Notes: generated from the letters alone by a model not told the origin. DNA of 9,001 bases from Cryomorphaceae bacterium (GCA_022565745.1 JAIUMB010000092.1:1-9001), one strand, 5' to 3'. Shown: positions 1 to 8,447, numbered from the stretch's first letter. Translations and numbers: made by a program.

Positions 1-3000
1 AATCGAGAAACACCAAATACACAATTCTACTTTGGTACACTTCAAACCACGAACGTCACCTTTGATTACAATAGTTTCTTTCATCCAAACTTCAACCCCT
101 CTACCATGTTTTTTGCCGATGTAAATGGTATTAAGTCGGTTGAATTATCTGATTGGCAACAGCTTCCAAGAGATGTCAATGGGTTTTGGACCAATCCCGA
201 CTTTGTTTCACCGGGAAGTGATTTTACACCAAATATACCGTTACTCGCTTCCAGTGGGTTGAGTTTTTCATTGCCCACAGATGTCTTTCAAAACCCGAGA
301 AGCACGACTGCCCCTTCCATTGGCGCCATAGAATTCACACCTCCTCCGGGAACAGACCCTATGATTGAAGGTATGGATTCTGATTCCATTATTTGTAGTG
401 GCCCTTATCCCATTACCCTACGCTTGAACAACTACGGCGGTGTAAATGCAGATTCCGTATTGATTGAAATGGTGAAGAATGGCGTGACCACGACACATAT
501 GATTCAGCGTACTTTGGAACCCGGTATATCAACGCCTGTGGTCATTGACGTGGTTAATCTTACACCTACAGACTTTCTCAATCTTGAGTTTAGAATTCTA
601 GAAAGTTTTCCCGGACCAGATTTGGATACCACTAATAACTTTTTCTCTGTTACCGGTCTGCGAACAAGAATGAGCGGAACATACACGGTTAATAGATTCT
701 TGCCTAATTCAGGAACTAATTTCACCAATCACTTTGATGCGGTAGAAGCACTTAACACTTACGGAGTTTGTGGTCCCGTGTTGATAGAAACCGCTCCATT
801 TACTGGACCATATAATGAGTTCCTTCACCTCAAATCCATCTTTGGAAGCAGCCCAACAAATACCATCACCTTCGATGGAAGCAATGTTATCGTCAATCCC
901 AGTGCCGATTTCAAAAACAACACTGCGCTTTGGCAAGTAGAACGAGGTGCGCACATTACCATCAAAAACTATCAATTTGTAGTCACCGGCAGCCAGACTC
1001 AACTTTACAACACAGATATATTGTTGATTTCCAATAGGTCCAAATCCATTCGCATTCTAAACAATTCATTTGAATTCCCAAGAGACATTGACAGCACCTG
1101 CCATATAAGAGTCGTAGGAGATAAGTTTGTCTCAGGATTTTTACCTCTTGAAGACACCCTAGTCATCGGGAAAAACCAGTTTTCTGGAGGCTTAATGGCT
1201 GTAAACATCATTGGCTTTGAAGACAACCGCGCTCAATATCTACGTATTCATGATAATCACATTATTGACAACAAGAGAAACATCATAATTCACGCTTTTG
1301 ATGATATAGCACTCACGGGAAACATTGTAACCATGGAAACCACCTTTGGTTGTTACATCAATCATGCTACAAATCTTACTTTTGATAATAATGGCGTGTT
1401 TTACAATGACTTAGGCGAAGTATCTGTGCACAACATCCGAGCTGCCTTATTCACGGATAACATTTTTGGCGCTTTAAATATAACCAACAATGTCATTAGT
1501 TTATCTCGCTCCAATACTGGCAGTAATAGAGAGTTATTCGGATTTGAATTAAGTGTGGACAACAATACGGTTATCACATTAAATCACAATACAGTTGGCT
1601 TGAAAACAAGTAAAGAAACATCCATGTTTTTGGGGGTAAAGGGCGTTGGTGTATACGCCACCCAAGCCCATGCCTTTGAATCAAAAAACAACATCTTTTA
1701 TGTATTGACTTATGATAATCAGGCAGCTTTTTACCAAATTGACAACACGCCCCAAACAAGTACAATCAACAATAATGTGTATTATTCGGTAGATGGAAAC
1801 AAAGACAACATTTTAATGCTTGAAGGCCCGGCACAAAACATCATAGGATTTGAAACATGGCAATCCGTTTATGGTGAATCGGATGGCAAATACACCACCC
1901 CATTGTTTTTTGACCTTAATGCGCAAGACTTATACCCACAGTCGGAACGAATTGCCCAAACCGCCTCAGTACTAACACCGCCGGTGACCACCGACTATTT
2001 TGACAGCATACGTAAATCACCTGCCGATCCCGGCGCCATAGAGTTTGACCCCCTGCCCTGTCCTGGTTTACTCGCACAAAAAGGGTTCTTCACCGACAGT
2101 GTTATTGTTTTTGACTGGGAAGGAACAACCAAAAACGTTGACCTTTTGTATGGCCCAACAGGTTTTGATACGACAACATCTGGTACGCTCGTAACCAATA
2201 TCAGTGAGGAAATTTACGAAGTTACCAATTGGCAGCAGGGTGACTGCTTTGAATATTACATTCGACAACATTGCCATACGGGTGGAACAACTTCATGGGA
2301 AGGACCTGTAGAGGTGTGCGTACCCCATAATATTGACCTTGGAGTCATCATCAGCAGTAATAATCCAATATGTCATCCTGCATTTGGTGATTTAACGCTT
2401 CTTGTAGATGTTTACAATAATGGCTTGGAAACTGTCGATAATTTCACCATCAAATACAACACCCAAGGAATTGTGTTTGTTACAGACTCAATGGTCATTA
2501 ACAGTGCCCTCGCTCCAGGTGATACAGCCCAATTTGCCATTGGTATTCCGGGAGACACGGAAGACGGTGGACGTTTGATTTTTAATGTCAATTTAAATGT
2601 AAGTGGTGATGGCAATACATCCAATAACATAAAAGGCTTGTCCTTTTATATTATTCCATTTGCTCCACGACCGATGCACGTCACCGTTTGTCCCAACAAT
2701 ACCGATCCCATAACGCTTTACGCCCGCAGACTTCCTGGTGTAGGGCACGCATGGTTTGACATAGACACCAATGATTACAGTTTGTATATACACGAGGGCG
2801 ATACATTTATAACGAATGCATCAGTAGGTGATACTTTTTACCTCAAATACTTCAATTATCCGCCCAATTATACTGCAATCAGCAGTTTCACTTTTAATGA
2901 ATATTTTACTTTAAACCCCAATTCTGCTGTATCGAGTAGTGAATACAATCCCGATATTCATAAAAAGGATTTTATTTCTCAGTGTTACTACCCCACCACC

Positions 3001-3891
3001 ATATCGCATGATCCGTACTTACTGGCTCGAAGGTGTACGATAAGTGCCGGTGTTACAAATTTAAATGGCGCTTCTCCATCAGATGCTGTACAACGAACAA
3101 AAGTAAAGAACCGTTGGACCCCTTTGGCTACCTTTTCTCAAACCGATAATGCGCCCTTCACCAATTATCGCTCGTCTTTGGTTGATTTTGGCACCCCCAC
3201 TTTCAACTCAACCGGCGAAATTGATTTTGAAATGCACTTAGGACGTTTCAGTGATGGATTGGGATGCGGCATTAATCAAATTAGAATTAATTCGGGACAG
3301 TGGAATACGGAACTGGCATACCAATACATCACGTGTTCTCAATTGCTCACCCCCATTATCATCGAGGAAACCCCTCTACCTGAAGCCGGTTTTGATTTTG
3401 TTGAAAATGCTATGCGCGGATACTTTGAATCAACTGCTGAAAATGCCGATTCATCATATTTTGAAGTCATAACCTTTGGTCTTGGAGGTAAACCAGGCAA
3501 GCGCGTAGAGTTCGATTTTCCCGCAGTTGGAAATTACTTGGTTTGCCAATATGTATACAACGACTGTGGCGCTGATACCATTTGCGAGTGGATTGAGATT
3601 AAGAATGTACGTATTTCTGTTGACGAAGAAACGCTCAACGATCTTTTGACCATTTTCCCTAACCCGTCGCAAGGCTTGATGACACTTAAAGCAGATGACC
3701 TGGCGTTTCAATCTACCGATATAAGAATTACCGATACCTACGGAAATCAAATAAAAAATATGCACTGGGATGCCCCTGCAAATGGAACAAAAGAGCACAC
3801 CATTGATTTGAGCGCTTTATCCGCTGGGGTGTACTTCATTGAACTCAGACAAGGAAAGTCAAAGACGGTTAAGCGTTGGATTAAGCTTTAG
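1..3891 (+). CDS. Large secreted beta-helix / Ig-like surface protein with T9SS C-terminal sorting domain (5' end outside the window)
   Basis: The reading frame is open from base 1 and ends at TAG 3889-3891, so the gene starts upstream; the first ATG in the window (106) is internal. About 1296 codons are visible. In order: the end of one beta-helix module closing with IGAIEF (near 319-335); a CARDB-like sandwich (about 360-660, with LNNYG and DTTNNF); a second, complete right-handed beta-helix module (about 670-2050) opening with SGTYTVN, rich in Asn-turn rungs and closing with PGAIEF; an FN3-like domain (about 2056-2330); a second CARDB-like domain (about 2335-2660, with VYNNG); and further beta-sandwich sequence. 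The last ~85 residues (from about 3630) are a T9SS type A sorting domain with FPNPS, DLSALSAGVYF and a basic end (KRWIKL). By family knowledge such proteins cross the outer membrane through T9SS and are anchored or released at the surface. Adhesion or polysaccharide binding is possible, but no catalytic motif is visible. Confidence 0.9.
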   Translation, partial: NRETPNTQFYFGTLQTTNVTFDYNSFFHPNFNPSTMFFADVNGIKSVELSDWQQLPRDVNGFWTNPDFVSPGSDFTPNIPLLASSGLSFSLPTDVFQNPRSTTAPSIGAIEFTPPPGTDPMIEGMDSDSIICSGPYPITLRLNNYGGVNADSVLIEMVKNGVTTTHMIQRTLEPGISTPVVIDVVNLTPTDFLNLEFRILESFPGPDLDTTNNFFSVTGLRTRMSGTYTVNRFLPNSGTNFTNHFDAVEALNTYGVCGPVLIETAPFTGPYNEFLHLKSIFGSSPTNTITFDGSNVIVNPSADFKNNTALWQVERGAHITIKNYQFVVTGSQTQLYNTDILLISNRSKSIRILNNSFEFPRDIDSTCHIRVVGDKFVSGFLPLEDTLVIGKNQFSGGLMAVNIIGFEDNRAQYLRIHDNHIIDNKRNIIIHAFDDIALTGNIVTMETTFGCYINHATNLTFDNNGVFYNDLGEVSVHNIRAALFTDNIFGALNITNNVISLSRSNTGSNRELFGFELSVDNNTVITLNHNTVGLKTSKETSMFLGVKGVGVYATQAHAFESKNNIFYVLTYDNQAAFYQIDNTPQTSTINNNVYYSVDGNKDNILMLEGPAQNIIGFETWQSVYGESDGKYTTPLFFDLNAQDLYPQSERIAQTASVLTPPVTTDYFDSIRKSPADPGAIEFDPLPCPGLLAQKGFFTDSVIVFDWEGTTKNVDLLYGPTGFDTTTSGTLVTNISEEIYEVTNWQQGDCFEYYIRQHCHTGGTTSWEGPVEVCVPHNIDLGVIISSNNPICHPAFGDLTLLVDVYNNGLETVDNFTIKYNTQGIVFVTDSMVINSALAPGDTAQFAIGIPGDTEDGGRLIFNVNLNVSGDGNTSNNIKGLSFYIIPFAPRPMHVTVCPNNTDPITLYARRLPGVGHAWFDIDTNDYSLYIHEGDTFITNASVGDTFYLKYFNYPPNYTAISSFTFNEYFTLNPNSAVSSSEYNPDIHKKDFISQCYYPTTISHDPYLLARRCTISAGVTNLNGASPSDAVQRTKVKNRWTPLATFSQTDNAPFTNYRSSLVDFGTPTFNSTGEIDFEMHLGRFSDGLGCGINQIRINSGQWNTELAYQYITCSQLLTPIIIEETPLPEAGFDFVENAMRGYFESTAENADSSYFEVITFGLGGKPGKRVEFDFPAVGNYLVCQYVYNDCGADTICEWIEIKNVRISVDEETLNDLLTIFPNPSQGLMTLKADDLAFQSTDIRITDTYGNQIKNMHWDAPANGTKEHTIDLSALSAGVYFIELRQGKSKTVKRWIKL

Positions 3892-3893
3892 GA

Positions 3894-4589
3894 TCAAAAC
3901 GACCAAACCACACCCATAGGCGTAACTTTAATGACGTAATTAGAAGCCGTTAAGTAACCAACGGTAAATCCAATGGCCCCTCCAACCAGTACATCGCTGA
4001 CATAGTGATGTCCGGCCAAAACACGTGAAGTCATTACCGATGCACCTAAAGTCAATAAAGCACCTTTTAGCCAAGGTTGATGTTTTTTATCTACATAGCT
4101 GTCGATATATTGCCACCCAAATCCGGCGATGGTCATAGACAAGGCACTCGTACCACTCCAAAAAGAACGACAATCATCAGCTGTACTACAGCCCTCTAAT
4201 ACAGCATAGGGTCTGGTGCGGGGAAACATGTTTTTTGACAGTTGGCCTAGCAAATAGCTGGTTGAAACCGCTTGTGTTCCGACCAGAAGAGGTGTTGTCC
4301 AATCATGCCGATTGGCAAACAACGAGGACATACCTAAGACCGCAATTTGCGAGCCCGCAAAGACATATCCAGCGTGGTGCCAACCCCTATATTCACTACG
4401 ATAAGGACCACGCCACTCACTTGTTAACTCAGGAAGAAGATTGTATTCGCCCATTCCGCCTGTGGCATATATGGCTACAGCCGAAGTTGTGACAGCAATG
4501 GGAATCCAAGGGCGTTTTATTTCCATTTGCGCATAAACCACTTGAGAAACCAAGGATAGCCAAATGAAAATACATTTTACTGAATTCAT
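3894..4589 (-). CDS. PAP2-family (phosphatidic acid phosphatase type 2) exported/membrane protein lacking the motif-2 His
   Basis: This is a 231-residue protein with a signal peptide (residues 1-20, cleavage VYA|Q) and several hydrophobic segments (about 28-44, 75-91, 99-117, 176-187, 200-217). Acid phosphatase/PAP2 signatures are present: motif 1 KX6RP is K119...R126-P127, and motif 3 SRX5HX3D is S188-R189...H195...D199, with H195 the expected phospho-acceptor. Motif 2, normally PSGH, reads W-S-G-T (144-147) and then SALS. Aligned to SGHTS it looks like a clean loss of the His codon. That His is the usual acid in catalysis, so the enzyme may be inactive or altered. Relatives dephosphorylate phospholipids, undecaprenyl pyrophosphate or lipid A at the periplasmic membrane face; the substrate here is unknown. 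The start is set by a 1-base TAATG overlap with the upstream lipoprotein gene, so it is the last gene of a coupled operon. Its stop (TGA) lies 2 bp from the stop of the convergent neighbour. Confidence 0.88.
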   Translation of the reverse strand: MNSVKCIFIWLSLVSQVVYAQMEIKRPWIPIAVTTSAVAIYATGGMGEYNLLPELTSEWRGPYRSEYRGWHHAGYVFAGSQIAVLGMSSLFANRHDWTTPLLVGTQAVSTSYLLGQLSKNMFPRTRPYAVLEGCSTADDCRSFWSGTSALSMTIAGFGWQYIDSYVDKKHQPWLKGALLTLGASVMTSRVLAGHHYVSDVLVGGAIGFTVGYLTASNYVIKVTPMGVVWSF

Positions 4590-5035
4590 TAGTTTTCTGG
4601 CATTGGTGGTCCGGTAGGCTCAGGCAACAAACAAGGGTTGCATGGCAGATGAAGATGAACAGAATCATTTACAGCTGATCTAGACTTTACAAAAAACTGA
4701 TGGTCTGGAGTGGTTCTAAAACGCTCACATAAAGCGTCGTTTTCCTCGACTGCGGTTTCCACGCGCTCGGCCAGAAAAAAAGAAAGCGTATCGCCTTTTT
4801 TAATGTCGGTAACGGAATACCTGCCTTTTTCGTCGGTTACAATTTTTGTTTTTTCAGTATTCACCTGCAAATACATAGGCCGCAAGACCGTAGAAGCCTC
4901 TACCACCCTTTGGTCATTGATGGGTGCTGCGCCTCCACATACGTCCTGAGTCATGGTAAATTGAACCACGTACTCTGGAGAGGCACATGCCATAAGGAAT
5001 AACGGCAGAGAGTGGAAAATAAATTTACGGATCAT
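4589..5035 (-). CDS. Small lipoprotein with CGGAAP motif and carboxypeptidase-regulatory-like fold
   Basis: The chosen start gives 148 residues. This ATG forms an ATGA overlap with the TGA of the upstream propeller gene, and it gives a compact lipoprotein signal (MIRKFIFHSLPLFLMAC). An in-frame ATG four codons earlier (5047) is possible but less economical. The lipobox is L14-M15-A16-C17, so Cys17 would be lipidated. No acidic surface-export tag follows the Cys, so the protein probably faces the periplasm. The mature part has FTMTQDVCGGAAP (Cys33), then TDEKGRYSV (67-75) and KKGDTLSFFL (79-88), the D-x-x-G-x-(Y/F) plus K-G-D pattern of CarboxypepD_reg/transthyretin-like beta-sandwiches. It ends Pro-rich with CNPC (132-135). 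Four cysteines beyond the lipid Cys allow disulfides. From memory, short Bacteroidota lipoproteins with a CGGA(A/R)P motif and a TDE-G-(K/R)-(F/Y) strand recur, but I know of no assigned function. The context suggests an envelope role with the propeller and PAP2 proteins. Confidence 0.82.
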   Translation of the reverse strand: MIRKFIFHSLPLFLMACASPEYVVQFTMTQDVCGGAAPINDQRVVEASTVLRPMYLQVNTEKTKIVTDEKGRYSVTDIKKGDTLSFFLAERVETAVEENDALCERFRTTPDHQFFVKSRSAVNDSVHLHLPCNPCLLPEPTGPPMPEN

Positions 5036-7551
5036 TTGATGATACATTTTTTTGTATACGTTCCCGAGGCGTTGCGAAAGGTAAGAACATATACACCAGG
5101 AGAAACACCTTCGATATTCAATGGCTGCTGTGAAGCCTGCTGTATGCTAAAACGCCTTACATGTTTGCCATTAATACTGGTTAAGTCAACTTCTGCTTCT
5201 TCGTCTGCATCAATGAAAATGATGTTTTTAGCTGGATTGGGATATACTTTAAATACGTCTTTTTTATCGAAAGATGCAGTTCCTATGTTCACGTGATACA
5301 ATTCACTCTCCCACACCCCACGTCCATAGGTACCTGCCCTAATTTTGCCTATGTTGTATTGAATTTTTAAATCATTGACAATCACATTGGGCATACCATC
5401 AAAAAATGGCATCCACGCGTGCATTCCTTCTTCACGGTAGTATACGCCAACATCCATTCCCAAATACAATCGTTCGACTGAGCCGTCTTGGGCCACGATT
5501 ACATTTGCTGGAAGGGCAGGCAGACCTTCGCTGAAATCCGTCCAAGTGGCCCCTCTATCGGTAGATCTAAACACGCGTTCACCTCCATTGTATCCAGACA
5601 TGGTAACGTAGATGATGTCTGCATTAACCGGATTAATTTCAATATGTGACACCACCAACCGATTGGGTAAACCAGGACCAACCATAGACCAAGTGGCACC
5701 ACCATCTTCTGTTTTCCAAGGTCGGGTCCCCGTTGAGTAGAAAAACACATTAGGATTACTTTTACTAATGGCCATTTGCCTGATTTTTCCACTGATGTTC
5801 TCACGGAATTTTGTCCAGGAAGCCCCTCCATCTTCAGTTTTCCAAATATTATCCTTGCCAACATAAAGCGTATTCGGCTTATTTGGATGCATAAGATATG
5901 GCGTTACCCAATTACCAGTTTCTTCAATTTCCGTCATCAATCTGGTAAAAGTAGCCCCACCATCATTTGATTTTCTGAGATTACCAAACTGAGTGGTAAT
6001 ATAGACCGTATCAGGATTTGTTGGATGAATGATGGTGTGCATACCATCTGCACCGAAAATATGCTTCCACTTACCAGCTTCCAAACGATTTGTGCCGTTG
6101 TCTTGACTACCAAACTGCATGATGTTGTTAAAGTTTGGACTAAGTCCAATTCCGTAAATTTGGGTTATTTCAAGGCCTTTAGACAAGTCTTGCCAAGACA
6201 ATCCCCCCGTTACGGTTCTAAAAATACCACCGTCGCAGCCAACGTAGAGGGTGTTTCCGTGGTAACCCAAATAATGAATATCGGCATGCACATATGGATG
6301 ATTGTTATTATCGTATCTCCAATGAGACATCAAACTAAAAGAATCTCCGCCATTAAACGTTCGCCAAATATTTATCCCACCTGTAAACACATGATCGGCA
6401 TTGATTGGAGAAACGGCAATACACAAGTCGTACCAACCTTGTCCGCGTTCATTAAATCCATTGACGTCGCCAGCCAGAATATTTGGGGTATCCAATTTTA
6501 AAACGAAAGACTCCCCTGCATCATCTGAGCGATAAAAACCATGTAGACCTTGTGTAGAGGAGGATGCCAATAAAGCGTACACTCTCGAAGAATCGGCCGG
6601 ACTTACACCCAAGGCTATTCTTGATACCCCCGAGGCATGGGGTAAACCGTCGGTAATTTCGTTGAAAGTAGCTCCACCGTCTTCTGATTTAAAGAAGCGA
6701 TTTGAGGCAACATACAAAACATTTGGGTTTAAAGGATGGTATGCCATCGATCTAAAGTTGCCGCCTTGAATCACTTGCGACCAAGTTACACCACCGTCTT
6801 CAGAGCGATAAACGCCATTTGATGCGCCAACCATAATAATATTGGTGTCATTGGGTGCATATTTCACATCCGAAATGCGAACAAAGGAACTTACATCCCA
6901 CTGCAAGCCAGTTGTATCCCAAGTATAACCAGCATCATGGCTTACCAATAAACCTATGCTGTAAGTTGATGCCCCATAACCATCGCCTGTGCCTAATAAA
7001 ATGGTTTGGTTATTCTGTGGGTTAATGGCAAATCCCGTTGCACCAATCACCGGAAGGTAATCGGTCAAGTTTTCCCAGTCTCCACCCTGATTTGGAGAGC
7101 GCCAAAAGCCACCGCTGGGGGTTGATAAATAAATGGTTTGAGGATTGACTGGATCTAACTCAATCCAATTGACACGACCTAAGCCCGGATTATATCCACT
7201 TTCGTGATTCTCCCAATCGCTAGGCCCCATTGATGACCAATTTCCTTGAAAGCCAGTTCGTGATTGATTCTGATAAATGTTCATCATTTCATTCCAAGCA
7301 ATCGCTGGGTCAGGACGTTGTCCATTTAATCCAATGCGCTCCTCCATATGGTAAAACCATCGATGGAATTGCTTGTGTCCCTCTCCTCTTTGGTAAGGAA
7401 AATGACTCCACTCCTCGTCATAAGCATTTTTAACTTCTTCTACCGTGTATTGAGCATCATGCATCATATCCACCCATGTCGTTTGTGCATGCACAAAAAC
7501 CGTTGAAAAAAGTAATAAAAACGCTAAGCGTTCAGCCTTGGTAAAATTCAT
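5032..7551 (-). CDS. T9SS-exported BNR/Asp-box (sortilin/Vps10-like) beta-propeller protein
   Basis: This is an 839-residue secreted protein with a signal peptide at 1-22 (cleavage VHA|Q). Residues 30-75 hold a helical segment with GEGHKQFHRW...MEER, which I recall from many Bacteroidota T9SS propeller proteins. From about 105 to 755 runs a long chain of BNR/Asp-box units, (S/T)-x-D-x-G-x-(T/S)-(W/F). They end near residues 159, 211, 257, 296, 349, 405, 453, 535, 579, 621 and 670, with a degenerate one near 713. The spacing fits two beta-propellers, as in sortilin/Vps10 and xyloglucanase-like folds. TYGRGVWES (741-749) is the usual closing strand. Residues 767-839 are a T9SS sorting domain (VYPNP, then SPGVYVLTF and KKCIIK). 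Asp boxes are structural, so no enzyme activity can be inferred. A surface binding role is plausible. It is the first gene of the three-gene operon and overlaps the lipoprotein start by 4 bases. CAGAGAAAA precedes its ATG. Confidence 0.92.
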   Translation of the reverse strand: MNFTKAERLAFLLLFSTVFVHAQTTWVDMMHDAQYTVEEVKNAYDEEWSHFPYQRGEGHKQFHRWFYHMEERIGLNGQRPDPAIAWNEMMNIYQNQSRTGFQGNWSSMGPSDWENHESGYNPGLGRVNWIELDPVNPQTIYLSTPSGGFWRSPNQGGDWENLTDYLPVIGATGFAINPQNNQTILLGTGDGYGASTYSIGLLVSHDAGYTWDTTGLQWDVSSFVRISDVKYAPNDTNIIMVGASNGVYRSEDGGVTWSQVIQGGNFRSMAYHPLNPNVLYVASNRFFKSEDGGATFNEITDGLPHASGVSRIALGVSPADSSRVYALLASSSTQGLHGFYRSDDAGESFVLKLDTPNILAGDVNGFNERGQGWYDLCIAVSPINADHVFTGGINIWRTFNGGDSFSLMSHWRYDNNNHPYVHADIHYLGYHGNTLYVGCDGGIFRTVTGGLSWQDLSKGLEITQIYGIGLSPNFNNIMQFGSQDNGTNRLEAGKWKHIFGADGMHTIIHPTNPDTVYITTQFGNLRKSNDGGATFTRLMTEIEETGNWVTPYLMHPNKPNTLYVGKDNIWKTEDGGASWTKFRENISGKIRQMAISKSNPNVFFYSTGTRPWKTEDGGATWSMVGPGLPNRLVVSHIEINPVNADIIYVTMSGYNGGERVFRSTDRGATWTDFSEGLPALPANVIVAQDGSVERLYLGMDVGVYYREEGMHAWMPFFDGMPNVIVNDLKIQYNIGKIRAGTYGRGVWESELYHVNIGTASFDKKDVFKVYPNPAKNIIFIDADEEAEVDLTSINGKHVRRFSIQQASQQPLNIEGVSPGVYVLTFRNASGTYTKKCIIK

Positions 7552-7681
7552 TTTTCTCTGTATTACATTTGTTTTACTGCTCTATTATAACCTACATTAA
7601 CCTAAAGAACGCTTGATGATTGTTTCTTGCGAACAAGGTTTATCCAGATGGATATATAGAATAGACCAGATGATTATTCTC

Positions 7682-7709
7682 CAAAAATACAATAGCGGAA
7701 CAAAACAAA
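7682..7709 (-). promoter_or_regulatory. Candidate Bacteroidota-type promoter for the propeller operon
   Basis: Read on the minus strand, 7689-7682 is TATTTTTG, an exact match to the phylum's -7 consensus TAnnTTTG. TTTG at 7709-7706 could serve as the -33 element. The spacer is 16 nt, a little short of the usual 17-23, so this is only moderately supported. Transcription would start near 7675 and leave a leader of about 125 nt before the ATG at 7551. No clear terminator separates the upstream 223-residue gene, so read-through is also possible. Confidence 0.4.
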
Positions 7710-7730
7710 TGAACGCATAAAGAAAAGGCA

Positions 7731-8402
7731 CTATCTCTTTCTGAAGTCGGGTGGATTTTGACGCCATTCTAGAGGACCATCACAAAAGATCTCTATAATG
7801 GTGGCTTCTTTATTAGGGTCAAAATGTGTTTTAATTTGCTTGGTAAGATTTTTCCATACGTCTTCATCGTATGCCAAACAATCTATGTCAAAAATAATCA
7901 CATCATTGGTTCGAATGACAACATACATTGGACGGGCATTGTCGTAACCTCGTAACTTTCGACCTGGCCTGATTTGCTCGCCTCCAACAAAATTATCAAA
8001 CCAAAATCTCAAAGCATTTTCTAATACGTATGGATTTTCATAGGAAAAAGCGTGAACATAAAGCTTTAATTTCTTTTTTTGTCCAATCTTATTGGGAACT
8101 TTGTCTGTGCTTCTGAGCATAAAAAAGTCTTCAAACTCATGTTCAGTCTCAAAAATAGACCCAACATCTCGTGGGCGCAGATTAAGTCTTTTCAAATCAT
8201 AATCTGACTCATAATCAGCAACAAAAGCGGCTACATCTTGCTGAACTCTCGTCACTTTATCTTGTTGTGCCTGCAGGAAAATTGGAGAAAATAGGGCAGT
8301 AATCGCGAAAATTACCGAAAAATACAAATGAGAGACATTTTTTCCCATTTTGAACACATTGGAGAAAAGGACTAAACTCTTAGTTGTTGATTTACTGTTC
8401 AT
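7731..8402 (-). CDS. Exported protein of unknown function
   Basis: This is a 223-residue ORF that I do not recognise. It has an N-terminal signal peptide with hydrophobic core at about 27-43 and likely cleavage after LQA45|Q. From the first ATG (8402) the region before the core is unusually long. An internal ATG at 8348 (Met19, MGKNVSHLYFSVIF...) gives a textbook signal peptide and 205 residues. Neither has a clear Shine-Dalgarno sequence, so I keep the longer form with the shorter as a serious alternative. The mature ~178 residues have no internal membrane segment. They mix charged helical stretches with strands such as PMYVVIRTNDVIIFDIDCLAYD (158-179, containing Cys175) and ATIIEIFCDGPLEW (200-213, containing Cys207). 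The two cysteines could form a disulfide in the periplasm. It lacks a T9SS domain and a lipobox. It is divergent from the sigma-54 small RNA unit, whose promoter begins 20 bp beyond its start codon; no convincing promoter of its own was found. Confidence 0.75.
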   Translation of the reverse strand: MNSKSTTKSLVLFSNVFKMGKNVSHLYFSVIFAITALFSPIFLQAQQDKVTRVQQDVAAFVADYESDYDLKRLNLRPRDVGSIFETEHEFEDFFMLRSTDKVPNKIGQKKKLKLYVHAFSYENPYVLENALRFWFDNFVGGEQIRPGRKLRGYDNARPMYVVIRTNDVIIFDIDCLAYDEDVWKNLTKQIKTHFDPNKEATIIEIFCDGPLEWRQNPPDFRKR

Positions 8403-8421
8403 TGCGAAAATTTATTTGTTA

Positions 8422-8437
8422 TGGCACATGGATTGCA
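8422..8437 (+). promoter_or_regulatory. Sigma-54 (RpoN) -24/-12 promoter of small RNA copy 1
   Basis: TGGCACATGGATTGCA matches the sigma-54 consensus TGGCACRNNNNTTGCW at every defined position, with the required 10-nt gap between the -24 GG (8423-8424) and the -12 GC (8435-8436). Taking C8436 as -12, transcription should start near 8448, one base before the block conserved with copy 2. The second copy has the equivalent sequence at the equivalent place, which argues strongly against chance. By established knowledge such promoters need an ATP-dependent enhancer-binding activator, which is not encoded in this window. Confidence 0.8.
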
Positions 8438-8447
8438 AACTAGTATC

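Noticed and set aside
2986..2993. TACTACCC in the large surface-protein gene, complementary to the small RNA terminator loop
   Set aside because: It is deep inside a coding region far from a start codon, and an 8-nt match is easily due to chance in 9 kb.
3454..3798. 114-codon minus-strand ORF opposite the T9SS C-terminal region
   Set aside because: Antisense shadow of the sorting-domain coding sequence, with no recognisable features.
6025..6501. 158-codon + strand ORF opposite the propeller gene
   Set aside because: Antisense shadow of a well-supported coding frame, with no domain, signal or start context.
7626..7637. CTTG-TTCG-CAAG hairpin in the leader of the propeller operon
   Set aside because: A 4-bp stem with no extension or T-run is too weak to call a regulator or terminator without conservation data.
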